A DNA stretch of 64,000 nt from Nonomuraea candida (GTDB taxonomy: Bacteria > Actinomycetota > Actinomycetes > Streptosporangiales > Streptosporangiaceae): assembly GCF_000725485.1 (NCBI RefSeq), contig NZ_JOAG01000030.1:1-64000 (forward strand), written 5' to 3'. Below are positions 26,170 to 33,807 of the stretch, piece after piece. The position numbers were made by a program, and so were the translations under genes. The first letter of the stretch is position 1. Every line of letters starts with the position of its first letter. A model generated the notes under the pieces. That model was not told the DNA's origin and made no database searches. It saw only the letters and a program-made list of their open reading frames with translations.

Positions 26170-26937
26170 TCAGCGGGCGACGTATCCGCCGTCGACGGGC
26201 AGGGCGACACCGACCACGAAGCCGGCTCCCGGGCTGGACAGCCACAGCACGGCCTGGGCGATCTCGTCGGCGCGGCCGAGCCGGTTGATGGGCTGGTCGG
26301 CCTCCGCCTGGGCGCGGTCGAGCTCGCCCTTGGCGATCATGCCGGTGACCATGGGGGTGTCGATGGTTCCGGGGCAGACGGCGTTGATGCGGATGCCACG
26401 CGGCGCGTACTCGAGGGCGGCGCTCTTGGTGAGGCCGATGACGCCGTGCTTGGTGGCGTGGTAGGAGGCGCGGCCGGGGATGCCGACCAGGCCGCCCAGG
26501 GAGGAGCAGTTGACGATCGCTCCGCCGGCCTGAGCGCGCATGTGCCGCAGCTCGTGCTTCATGCACGCCCACACGCCGCGCAGGTTGACGGCGTTGACGC
26601 GGTCGAAGACTTCGACCGGCTCGTCGGCGGCGTCACAGGGCGGGACCTGGATGCCGGCGTTGTTGAAGGCCATGTCGAGACGGCCGAAGGCGGCGACGGT
26701 GCGGTCGACGGCGGCGGCGACCTGGTCCTCGTCGCTGACGTCGCAGGTGAGGGCCAGGACCTGGTGGCCCGCGCCGGTGAGCTGCTGTGCCGCGGCGTCC
26801 AGGGACTCCGCGTCGGCGTCGGTCAGGGCGACGGCGGCCCCGGACTCGGCGAAGGCGCGGGCGGTGGCCAGCCCCATGCCGGAGCCGGCTCCGGTGACGA
26901 AGGCGACCTGGCCGGTGAAGTCGTAGGCGGGGTTCAT
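26170..26937 (-). CDS. Short-chain dehydrogenase/reductase (SDR)
   Basis: A 255-aa NAD(P)-dependent oxidoreductase of the classical SDR family. Rossmann motif TGAGSGMG (15-22), NNAG (92-95), catalytic Ser in NCSSLGG (145/146) and YHATK (Y159, K163). It starts at an ATGA overlap with the upstream cupin gene (26935-26937), so the two are translated together. A downstream cyclophilin-like gene and an upstream carboxymuconolactone-decarboxylase remnant complete what looks like a small oxidoreductase cluster. The substrate is unknown. Confidence 0.9.
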   Translation of the reverse strand: MNPAYDFTGQVAFVTGAGSGMGLATARAFAESGAAVALTDADAESLDAAAQQLTGAGHQVLALTCDVSDEDQVAAAVDRTVAAFGRLDMAFNNAGIQVPPCDAADEPVEVFDRVNAVNLRGVWACMKHELRHMRAQAGGAIVNCSSLGGLVGIPGRASYHATKHGVIGLTKSAALEYAPRGIRINAVCPGTIDTPMVTGMIAKGELDRAQAEADQPINRLGRADEIAQAVLWLSSPGAGFVVGVALPVDGGYVAR

Positions 26938-27380
26938 GTCGTGTCCTGTCGTGGTGGTACGGGTTCTCGTCCGGCCCGGCCCCGCCGGGTGCTGGAGCGC
27001 TCGGCTCCGTACTCGGCGTCGCTGACGTGTTCGAGCCAGGTGGTCTCATCGCCCTCCCACAGCGCCAGATGCGTCATGAAGTGGCCGGGGGCGGCGCCGT
27101 GCCAGTGCTCCTCGCCCGGCGGGGTGTGCACGATGTCGCCCGGGTGGGCCTCGACGAGCCGCCCGCCGCGGGACTGGATCAGCGCGACGCCCGCCACGAT
27201 GAACAGGGTCTGGCCCAGACCGTGGGAGTGCCAGGCGGTACGGGCGCCCGGCGCGAAGCGGACCAGGTTGGCCCGCGCCCGCGAGGGCTCCTCCCCCCGG
27301 TAGATGACGTCCCACCAGGCGTCGCCGGTGAACATCTCGGCCGGGGCCTTGCTCGTCTCCGGTTGCGTGATCAGCTCCAT
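26934..27380 (-). CDS. Cupin-domain protein
   Basis: A 148-aa single-domain cupin. ATG 27380 is chosen because the upstream in-frame residues belong to another gene's end and MELITQPETSKAPAEMF is a typical start for this group. The metal-binding pattern is visible as AWHSHGLGQTLFIVAG (motif 1 His residues) and HPGDIVHTPPGEEHWHGA (motif 2). The stop overlaps the SDR start by 4 nt. The carboxymuconolactone-decarboxylase fragment ends 4 nt upstream, so these genes were once one operon. Likely a small metal-dependent enzyme or a binding protein of unknown substrate. Confidence 0.85.
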   Translation of the reverse strand: MELITQPETSKAPAEMFTGDAWWDVIYRGEEPSRARANLVRFAPGARTAWHSHGLGQTLFIVAGVALIQSRGGRLVEAHPGDIVHTPPGEEHWHGAAPGHFMTHLALWEGDETTWLEHVSDAEYGAERSSTRRGRAGREPVPPRQDTT

Positions 27381-27384
27381 CGGC

Positions 27385-27501
27385 TCAGCTCCCCTCGTCC
27401 GGCCGCACCTGCCCGAACAGCACCTCATCGGCCAGCCGCACCAGCTTCGGCGCGTACTCCCCGGACATCACCTGCGCGCCGGACGGCTTCTCGCTCGGCA
27501 T
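27385..27501 (-). pseudogene. Remnant of a carboxymuconolactone decarboxylase (AhpD-like) gene
   Basis: A 38-codon frame with a strong RBS (AAGGAGG, 9 nt before ATG 27501) reads KPSGAQVMSGEYAPKLVRL followed by ADEVLFGQVRPDEGS and stops. The sequence is the usual N-terminus of CMD-family proteins (~130 aa or more), which should continue with an LSPRDRSLVT-type segment carrying the active site. That part is absent: the stop lies 4 nt before the cupin start. It is most simply a deletion remnant that still supplies the ribosome-loading site of the operon. Confidence 0.65.
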
Positions 27502-27507
27502 CCGCAT

Positions 27508-28033
27508 CCCCTCCTTCAAAGCTCCTGTTACCGAGAACGGGCCCGGTGGTCTCCGTTCCCGCAGAAGATGGCCCTTTCCAGGACGTTGCTTTGCCCTGGG
27601 CGACCGGCCGGCGGCTTCCGGACCCGGTGCCGCCGCCGGGCGGGACGGCGTACGCGAGCGACGCCGGTCCGTCGCAGCCCGGCCGGAAGCGGCACATGCC
27701 ATCGCTTCGTCTGACACCACCCAGCAAACCGGGTCCATCGCCCGCGCGGGAGGTCGCGTTCATCGGGGGACAACCTCCACCCCCTTATGCCTCCGGCCGC
27801 CGCTTACCCTGGACACCGTCTTCCGCGACACTCCGGCCGGCCGGGCCACGTCCACGCCGCGGAGCGTCGAGAAGGCTCCACCCCGTCGCGCCTGCGCTGT
27901 CATGGTCTCTCCGGAGGGCCGGCCGCCGAACTTCTGACCGCGATGACATGTGCGCGATCAGAAGACCCCGGTAAGGCTCACCGAGGCCACGGCGCCCCGC
28001 GATCGGCATGGTCAAGGCAGTGTTTCCGGGACC
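27508..28033. other. Intergenic region between divergent operons, no supported gene
   Basis: Between the CMD remnant (-) and the GH43 gene (+) I see only short overlapping frames without family features. The CMD RBS (AAGGAGG) lies at its left edge. The remaining part up to the TTGACA at 28034 carries no recognisable motif. Confidence 0.5.
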
Positions 28034-28060
28034 TTGACAGCCGCCACGTTTACGTAAACA
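28034..28060 (+). promoter_or_regulatory. -35 element with overlapping TGTTWACGTRAACA-type operator
   Basis: Consensus TTGACA (28034-28039) is followed 7 bp later by CGTTTACGTAAACA (28047-28060), whose core GTTTACGTAAAC is a perfect palindrome. A repressor bound here would cover the -10 region. The same operator type lies before the LacI gene at 35188 and at 61518. Confidence 0.65.
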
Positions 28061-28168
28061 CTCCCTCACAACCCCCACTTTTGACTACGCAGTCACAACA
28101 TCGCCTCCACTCCTTCCCCGCACCGCCGTCAAGGGAGGCCGGCATGAGGGCCGGCGACATCCGCGAAA

Positions 28169-28182
28169 TGTTAGCGCTATCA
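28169..28182. promoter_or_regulatory. TGTTAGCGCTAACA-type operator upstream of GH43
   Basis: TGTTAGCGCTATCA differs in one base from the perfect palindrome at 61453, and lies 45 bp before the GH43 start. It is a LacI-family-like site; its regulator was not identified in the window. Confidence 0.55.
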
Positions 28183-28226
28183 GCCTCGACGTCCCCTCGA
28201 TCTTCGTCCGAAACGAGAGGTCTTCC

Positions 28227-29474
28227 ATGGACGCCTTCACACCCCCCTCCAGCCGGCGGCGGCTCCGCCCTCGGGTCACCACCGCGCTCGTGTCATTCGT
28301 CGCGATCCTGCTCGCGTTCTGCCACCCGATCGTGGCCGCGACCCCGGCCAACGCGGCCGACATCGACACCAGCGCCGCCTACCTCCTGGTCAACCGGAAC
28401 AGCGGCAAGGTCCTGGAGGTCTTCAACCGGGGCACCGCCGACGGCGCCATCGACCAGTGGGCACGCCACGACAACGCCTGGCAACAGTGGCAGTTCGTCG
28501 ACTCCGGCGGCGGCTACTACCGGCTGCGCTCCGTGCACAGCGGAAAGGTCCTCGACATCGCCACCGCCTCCACCGCCGACGGCGCCGACGTCGTGCTGTG
28601 GACCGACCGCAACGCCACCAACCAGCAGTTCCGCGTCAGCGACAGCGAGGGTGGCCACATCCGCCTGATCAACCGGAACAGCGGCAAGGCCCTGGACGTG
28701 TGGGAGCGCTCCATCGCCGACGGCGCCCGCGTCTCCCAGTACACCGACCTGGGCAGCGCGAACCAGCAGTGGCAGCTCGTCAAGGTCCGCAGCCGGCCCG
28801 CCTACCCTCGTCCCGGTCCGGTCACCGGTGACATCGGCGTGCACGACCCCACGGTGGTCAAGCGTTCCGACGGCACGTATCTGCTGGCGTACACCGGGGA
28901 CAACATTCCGCTGAAGACCTCCAACGACCGCACCGCCTGGCGCAACGTGGGCCCGGCGTTCCCCGGCGGAGTGCCGTGGGCCCACCCGTACACGAACAAC
29001 AGCAACCAGATCTGGGCCCCCGACCTCACCTACGTCAACGGCCGGTACTACATGTACTACTCGGCCTCCAGCAACGGCTCCTCGCGCTCGGCGATCTTCC
29101 TGGCCACCAGCACCACCGGGGCCGCGGGATCGTGGAGACATGAAGGCCTGATCTACGAGTCGCGCGCCGGGGACAACTTCAACGCCATCGACCCGACCCT
29201 GACCATCGACACCCAGGGCCGCTGGTGGCTGACGGGCCGCTCCACCTCGGTCAACGGCCCCTTCACCGACCGCGACGGGGTGGCGATGATGTCCGGCGGC
29301 GGCACCGAGATCCTCGCCGGCCGCGGCGGCATCCACGGCCCCGGCCACCAGGAGTACCTGGACGACAGCGACGGATCGATCCTCTTCTACCACTACTACG
29401 CCGACAACGGCGCGCCTCTGCTCGGCATCAACAGACTCGGCTGGGACCAGGACGGCTGGCCGTACGTGTACTGA
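28227..29474 (+). CDS. Secreted CBM13-GH43 protein with internal deletion in the catalytic domain
   Basis: A 415-aa protein: signal peptide 1-44 (ATPANA), CBM13 trefoil ~50-186 (three NRNSGK/VHSGK repeats), then a GH43 domain 198-415. The catalytic base D207 (GVHDPTV) and pKa modulator D322 (FNAIDPTL) are present. Right after GRWWL (~335) the chain jumps to TGRSTSVNGPFTDRDG. The other GH43 in this window (760-2199) has about 65 residues at this point, including the catalytic-acid Glu and the CC-x-G-x-x-STYY blade. The frame is kept, so a protein of about four blades is made. It is probably inactive as a hydrolase but may still bind sugar through its lectin. Two operators lie upstream. Confidence 0.8.
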   Translation: MDAFTPPSSRRRLRPRVTTALVSFVAILLAFCHPIVAATPANAADIDTSAAYLLVNRNSGKVLEVFNRGTADGAIDQWARHDNAWQQWQFVDSGGGYYRLRSVHSGKVLDIATASTADGADVVLWTDRNATNQQFRVSDSEGGHIRLINRNSGKALDVWERSIADGARVSQYTDLGSANQQWQLVKVRSRPAYPRPGPVTGDIGVHDPTVVKRSDGTYLLAYTGDNIPLKTSNDRTAWRNVGPAFPGGVPWAHPYTNNSNQIWAPDLTYVNGRYYMYYSASSNGSSRSAIFLATSTTGAAGSWRHEGLIYESRAGDNFNAIDPTLTIDTQGRWWLTGRSTSVNGPFTDRDGVAMMSGGGTEILAGRGGIHGPGHQEYLDDSDGSILFYHYYADNGAPLLGINRLGWDQDGWPYVY

Positions 29475-29559
29475 CCTGGAGGACTTACCTGCCGATCAGC
29501 CGATCGGATCGCGGGAGGTGGTGCGGCCCGCCCGGCCCCGCGGGGCCGGGCGGGACGGC

Positions 29560-30050
29560 TCATGCCGGGCCCAGCCGGATGATCGCCAGGCCACGGGCGG
29601 CAGCTCGGCGCGTGCCCGGTCGCCGGTGACCTTGGCGGAGTCATTGGCCCGCGGCACGACGGAGGTGTCGTCGCCGGCCGAGGCGGCCCACGTGTGGTCG
29701 GGGTCGGCCAGGGTGAGGGCTTCGACGACGCGCAGGCTGGGGAAGCCGCGCAGGCCGACGTCGAGCACGACGCTCTCGGTCACGGACCGGTTGGTCGCGA
29801 GCAGCACGACCTCGCCCGTGGCGGGGTGGTGGGTCGCGACGGCGTCCAGGGTCGCGACGGCGCCGAACTCGGGGGCCGCGATTCGGCGCGCCGCTGATGC
29901 CGGACGTTCCACCGAGGTTGACCGCCATCATCGGCTCGACGCCGGTCTTGGCGCACCAGCGCATGAAGCGGAAGCCGTCGTCGTCGGCGCTGGGGTGGCC
30001 CGGGTCGTGGATGCCGGTGTACACGCACCGGCCCAGATGCTCCGCGAACG
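29560..30050 (-). pseudogene. Gutted GH51 alpha-L-arabinofuranosidase
   Basis: Three pieces of a GH51 enzyme survive in order on the minus strand. (1) FAEHLGRCVYTGIHDP...SADDDGFR, from the N-terminus. (2) FMRWCAKTGVEPMMAVNLGG, from the middle of the barrel, joined in frame. (3) After a frame change near 29890, APEFGAVATLDAVATHHP ... LRVVEALTLADP ... ELPPVAW, from the C-terminal domain. Both catalytic Glu segments (NEMDG and DEWN in the family) are missing, as are the first ~20 residues. One more frameshift after PPVAW hides the old end (IIRLGPA-stop, TGA at 29560-29562). A full gene would be ~1500 bp; under 500 bp remain. Confidence 0.85.
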
Positions 30051-30092
30051 GGCGGGTCTCCCCGGCAGTGCGCACTGCCGGGGAGACCCGCC
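30051..30092 (-). terminator. 42-bp perfect palindrome, strong terminator of the importer operon
   Basis: The sequence reads identically on both strands over 42 bp. The left arm starts GGCGGGTCTCCCC and the centre is TGCGCA. It lies 30 bp beyond the lipoprotein stop (30123) and directly abuts the broken 5' end of the GH51 pseudogene. Confidence 0.85.
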
Positions 30093-30122
30093 CGGTGCCG
30101 CGCCGATCCCGGAGGAAAGGCG

Positions 30123-31490
30123 TCACTTGTTGACGGTGAAGCCCTGCTGGTTGCCGTAGGTGACGAGCTGGGCCTGCCAGGCCTGCAGGCCGGCGTTCAG
30201 GTCGCCGCGCTTGATGTAGGACTGCCCGGCCGTGTCGGCGAAGGCGCTGTTGGCGTAGACCTGGAACGGCAGGTACCGCCATCCGGAGGTGACGTGCTGC
30301 GACGCCTTGACCATCACCTCGTTGATCTTCTGCCCGCCGAAGTACTCGGGAGTCTCGCCGAGGAACTCGGCGGAGTTGAGCTGCTTGACCGTGGACGGGA
30401 AGCCGCCGCCCTCCATGAAGACGCCGATGCTCTCGTCGGAGCTGTTGAGCCAGCGCAGGAACGCCGCGGCGAGCGCGGGGTTCTTCGACTGCTTGAGCAC
30501 GGCCTGCGAGCTACCACCGTTCTCGGAGGTGTCCGGCGAGCCGTCGTAGGACGGCACGGGCGCGATCCGCCACTTGCCCTTGCCCTGCTCCACGGAGGAT
30601 TCGAGGATGCCGGGGATCCAGGCGCCGGTGATGAGCGTGGCGATGTCGCCGTTGTTGAGTGCCTTGTACCAGTCGTCGCTCCAGGACGGGATGTCGGACA
30701 GCAGGCCGGGCTGGAGCAGCCGGTTCCACATGCCGGCCCACTTCTTGGTGCCCTCGTCCTGGAGGTCGATCCGCACGTTCGTGCCGTCGACCTGGTACGG
30801 GCGGCCGCCGGCCTGCCAGATCAGGGGGTTGATGAACCCCGGGTCGCCGGCGTCGTTGGTGATGTACGCCTTCGGGTCGGCCTCGTGGATCTTCTTCGCG
30901 GCGGCGATGTACTCCTCCCAGGTGGCCGGGACGTCGATGCCGTTCTCGTCGAAGACCTCCTTGTTGTAGGCCATGATCATGGGGCCGGAGTCCTGCGGCA
31001 GGCCGTAGAGGCCGTCGCCGACGTTCACCGCCTCCCAGGTGGAGGGCGTGTACAGGTCCTTGAGGCCGCCGAGGCCGTACTGCTTCAGGTCGAGCAGTGC
31101 GTCGGAGATGGCGAACTGCTGAAGCGCGTAGTACTCCACCTGCGCGACGTCGGGCGCCCCGGCGCCCGCCTTGACGGCGTTCTGCAGCTTGGTGTAGTGG
31201 TCGCCCCCGGTGCCGGCGTTGACCACCTTGACCCTGACCTTGGGGTGCTGCTTCATGAAGGCGTCGGCCTGGGCCTGCCCCGTCGGCGTCCAGGTCCAGT
31301 AGGTCAGCTCGCCGCCCTTCTGCAGGGCGGCGTCGAGGTCCGCCGCCGACCCGGTGGCGCCTGCGCCTGTGCCCCCGCCCCCGCCCGGGGCGCTGCTCCC
31401 GCCGCAGGCGGTCAGTGTCGCGGCGCTCAGCACCGCGGCGGCCAGGGCGGCGATCGCTTTCGTCAGGATGGTGCTCGTGCTTCTCTTCAC
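30123..31490 (-). CDS. Extracellular sugar-binding lipoprotein (MalE/CUT1 type)
   Basis: A 455-aa solute-binding lipoprotein of the CUT1 importer encoded just upstream (operon order permease, permease, receptor). Lipobox TLTACGG (Cys 29) is followed by a Gly/Ala linker. Typical MalE-family patterns are ELTYWTWTPTGQAQADAFMK, APDVAQVEYYAL, YGLPQDSGPMIMAYNKEVFD and PATWEEYIAAAKKI. The gap to the permease gene is 81 bp. Its operator type (ATGTTGYCGACAACAT) is shared with the GH42 beta-galactosidase, so galactosides or other oligosaccharides freed from plant polymers are likely ligands (inferred). No ATPase gene accompanies the system; a housekeeping MsiK-type ATPase encoded elsewhere is expected. 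Confidence 0.88.
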   Translation of the reverse strand: MKRSTSTILTKAIAALAAAVLSAATLTACGGSSAPGGGGGTGAGATGSAADLDAALQKGGELTYWTWTPTGQAQADAFMKQHPKVRVKVVNAGTGGDHYTKLQNAVKAGAGAPDVAQVEYYALQQFAISDALLDLKQYGLGGLKDLYTPSTWEAVNVGDGLYGLPQDSGPMIMAYNKEVFDENGIDVPATWEEYIAAAKKIHEADPKAYITNDAGDPGFINPLIWQAGGRPYQVDGTNVRIDLQDEGTKKWAGMWNRLLQPGLLSDIPSWSDDWYKALNNGDIATLITGAWIPGILESSVEQGKGKWRIAPVPSYDGSPDTSENGGSSQAVLKQSKNPALAAAFLRWLNSSDESIGVFMEGGGFPSTVKQLNSAEFLGETPEYFGGQKINEVMVKASQHVTSGWRYLPFQVYANSAFADTAGQSYIKRGDLNAGLQAWQAQLVTYGNQQGFTVNK

Positions 31491-31571
31491 GGTGACTCCT
31501 TCACGTCGTCGTGCTGCTGTGGATGCCGGTGAACGGATGGTGGTGGGCGGCGGAGGGGCTGGTTCCGCGGG

Positions 31572-32498
31572 TCACTGCTTGACGCTCCCGGCGCCGAGGC
31601 CGGACTGCCAGAAGCGCTGCATGAACAGGAAGATCGCCACGATCGGCACGATCGTGAGGAGAGACCCGGTGATCACGAGGTTGAAGATCGGCTCGGCCCC
31701 CACGCCCTGGGCCTGCGCGTTCCACTGGTTGAGGCCGATCGTCAGGGGGTACCACTGCGGGTCGCTGAGCATGATCAGCGGCAGGAAGTAGTTGTTCCAG
31801 GTCGCCACGATGGCGAACAGGGCCACGGTGACGATGCCGGGCGTGAGCAGCCGGATCGAGATGCTGAAGAACGTGCGCAGCTCGCCGGCGCCGTCGAGCC
31901 GGGCCGCCTCGAGCACCTCGGTCGGCACGGACTCGACCGTGTAGGCCCAGATCAGGTAGAGCCCGAACGGGCTGACCAGCGACGGGATGATGATCGCCCA
32001 GGGCGTGTTGGTCAGGCCGAGCTGGCTGAACAGCAGGAACGTCGGCACGGCCAGCGCGGTCCCGGGGACGGCGATCGCCCCGAGAACGACGGCGAAGTAC
32101 GCTCCCCTGCCCGGAAACCGGTACTTCGCCAGCCCGTAGCCGCCGAGCGTCGCCAGCAGGGTCGCCCCGCCGGCTCCGGCCAGCACGTACAGCAGGGTGT
32201 TGCCGAGCCAGCGCAGGAAGATGCCGTCGTCGTAGGCCAGCGTCGCGGCGATGTTGTCGCCCAGGGCGAACGACGAGCCGAAGGACAGGCCGAACGTCGA
32301 GAGCAGGTCCGGCTGCGTCTTGGTCGCGTTGATCAGCAGCCAGGCGATCGGGAGGAGCGCGTACACGAGGAAGGTCGCCGTGACGATCGTCAGCGCGAGC
32401 GACTTGCGGGGCGCGAGGAGCGGGTTGCGGCGTCGCGCGCGGGATCGGGACCCCGCCCGGCGGGCCCGCGGGTTGATGGTGCGGTGTTTGGTGGTCAT
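31572..32498 (-). CDS. Sugar ABC permease, MalG type
   Basis: A 308-aa inner-membrane permease with six predicted helices. The coupling-loop EAA motif appears as EVLEAARLDGAGELRTFFSI (~residues 210-230). The N-terminus is an unusually basic ~30-aa cytosolic stretch (Arg-rich). ATG 32498 overlaps the stop of the MalF-type gene (ATGA). It pairs with that permease to form the channel for the 30.1 kb lipoprotein. Confidence 0.9.
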   Translation of the reverse strand: MTTKHRTINPRARRAGSRSRARRRNPLLAPRKSLALTIVTATFLVYALLPIAWLLINATKTQPDLLSTFGLSFGSSFALGDNIAATLAYDDGIFLRWLGNTLLYVLAGAGGATLLATLGGYGLAKYRFPGRGAYFAVVLGAIAVPGTALAVPTFLLFSQLGLTNTPWAIIIPSLVSPFGLYLIWAYTVESVPTEVLEAARLDGAGELRTFFSISIRLLTPGIVTVALFAIVATWNNYFLPLIMLSDPQWYPLTIGLNQWNAQAQGVGAEPIFNLVITGSLLTIVPIVAIFLFMQRFWQSGLGAGSVKQ

Positions 32499-33427
32499 CA
32501 GCGGACTTCCTTCCGGGAGCCGCGCAGCTGCACCACGTAGGCGATCACGGCCGTGATGACGCCCATGACGATCGCGACGGTGGCCGAGTAGTTGTACTGC
32601 TGCCCGGCGAACGACAGGCTGTAGGCGTACATGTTCGGGGTGAACGAGCCGGTGATGACGTTGCTGGCCAGGGGTTGCAGCACGCTCGGCTCGTTGAAGA
32701 GCTGGAAGCTGCCGATGATCGAGAAGATCGTCGCGACGACGATCGCCCCGCGGATCCCCGGCAGCTTGATCGCCCTGATGACCTGCCACCCGCGGGCCCC
32801 GTCGATCTCGGCGGCCTCGTACAGGTCCGTGGGGATCGTCTTCAGCGCGGAGTAGAAGATGACCATGTTGTAGCCGACGAACTGCCAGGTCACGATGTTG
32901 CCGATCGAGATGAGCACCCATGAGGGCGCGAAGGGCCGGATCACCTCGGAGCCCAGCCACTCGTTGATGCCGGCCGCCAGGCCGAAGTTGTCGCCGTACA
33001 TGAAGCCCCACATCAGCACCGCGACGACCGCGGGCACGGCGTAGGGCAGGAAGATCACGATGCGGTAGAAGCCCGTCGCGTACAGGCGGGCGCTGTCGAT
33101 CGCGAGCGCGGCCAGCAGGGCGAGGCCGAGCATGATCGGCACCTGGACGACCAGGAAGAGCAGGACCCGGCCGAAGCCCTCCCAGAACTGCGGGTCCTGG
33201 AGTGCGAAGACGTAGTTGTCCAGCCCGACGAACTGGTTGCCGCCGACCATCTTGTTCTGGAACAGGCTCAGCCACAGCGCGTACGCCAGGGGGGTGATGA
33301 ACGTGAGGACGAAGACGAGCGCGAACGGCCAGACGAACTTCCAGCCGTTCCAGTCGCGTCTCGGCTTCGTGAGGGTGGTGCGGGGCGGCACCGTCGGGAG
33401 CTCCGGTGCTCGGGCGAGGGTGGTCAT
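32498..33427 (-). CDS. Sugar ABC permease, MalF type
   Basis: A 309-aa permease. N-terminal WKFVWPFALVFVLTFITPLAYALWLS opens helix 1, and the EAA loop is DLYEAAEIDGARGWQVIRAI. Its ATG (33427) overlaps the stop of a small upstream frame (33424-33633) by 4 nt and its own stop overlaps the MalG-type start, so translation is coupled along the whole operon. Confidence 0.9.
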   Translation of the reverse strand: MTTLARAPELPTVPPRTTLTKPRRDWNGWKFVWPFALVFVLTFITPLAYALWLSLFQNKMVGGNQFVGLDNYVFALQDPQFWEGFGRVLLFLVVQVPIMLGLALLAALAIDSARLYATGFYRIVIFLPYAVPAVVAVLMWGFMYGDNFGLAAGINEWLGSEVIRPFAPSWVLISIGNIVTWQFVGYNMVIFYSALKTIPTDLYEAAEIDGARGWQVIRAIKLPGIRGAIVVATIFSIIGSFQLFNEPSVLQPLASNVITGSFTPNMYAYSLSFAGQQYNYSATVAIVMGVITAVIAYVVQLRGSRKEVR

Positions 33428-33633
33428 CGTGCGCCTCCGATCGTGGTCGGGCCCGCGGAGCCGAAGACTCGGCAGCCCCATGCGCCGAGCTCCAGCTCCT
33501 TGCCCGCGGGAAGTGTGCCGCCGGTGACGGGCTCGACGTCTGGGGGCGGCGTCGTCGTGGGCTCGCGGCCCCAGGTGAAGACGGACGCCGGGCAGCGCGC
33601 CGCCCGCGGGGAAGGAGGGGGAGGGGAAACCAT
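33424..33633 (-). CDS. Short frame leading the importer operon, possible remnant of a glycosidase C-terminus
   Basis: A 69-codon frame from ATG 33633 with GGAGGGGGAGG upstream, ending in ATGA overlap with the MalF-type permease. The sequence is Pro-rich at first, then DVEPVTGGTLPAGKELELGA followed by WGCRVFG. This resembles the last beta-sandwich strands that close GH42/GH13-type enzymes (the window's GH42 ends with a comparable LEPYGVAVVE). It may be what is left of an enzyme gene once heading this operon, or a leader peptide that couples translation. No independent function can be assigned. Confidence 0.4.
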   Translation of the reverse strand: MVSPPPPSPRAARCPASVFTWGREPTTTPPPDVEPVTGGTLPAGKELELGAWGCRVFGSAGPTTIGGAR

Positions 33634-33674
33634 CGTCAGCAGTACTCCGTCGTGCGGTGGGGGCCGGCACCTAA

Positions 33675-33721
33675 ATGTTGCCGACAACATAAGGGGCCTA
33701 GCATGATGTTGTCGACAACAT
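33675..33721. promoter_or_regulatory. Two ATGTTGYCGACAACAT operators in a divergent promoter region
   Basis: ATGTTGCCGACAACAT (33675-33690) and the perfect palindrome ATGTTGTCGACAACAT (33706-33721) lie between the importer operon (-) and the LacI gene at 33808 (+), with centres 31 bp (three helical turns) apart. A plus-strand -35 TTGCCG (33678) and -10 TAGCAT (33700-33705) lie within and between them, so binding would block both directions. Confidence 0.8.
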
Positions 33722-33807
33722 CGGCGATCCCCGATCGATGTCGATGTGAGGTTGACTTACAGTGAGCCGCCAGGACCCCCCAGGACCCACCAGGTGAAGG
33801 AGCATCG

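Noticed and set aside
27425..27773. Overlapping 80-117 codon frames upstream of the cupin gene
   Set aside because: No family features before the CMD-like segment, and the start with a real RBS is at 27501.
30051..30092. Palindrome as transposon terminal repeat
   Set aside because: No transposase, no target duplication and no partner repeat; it sits at the expected terminator position of the importer operon.
29694..30159. Plus-strand frames opposite the GH51 remnant
   Set aside because: Only the minus strand shows GH51 sequence; the plus-strand frames are its complement.
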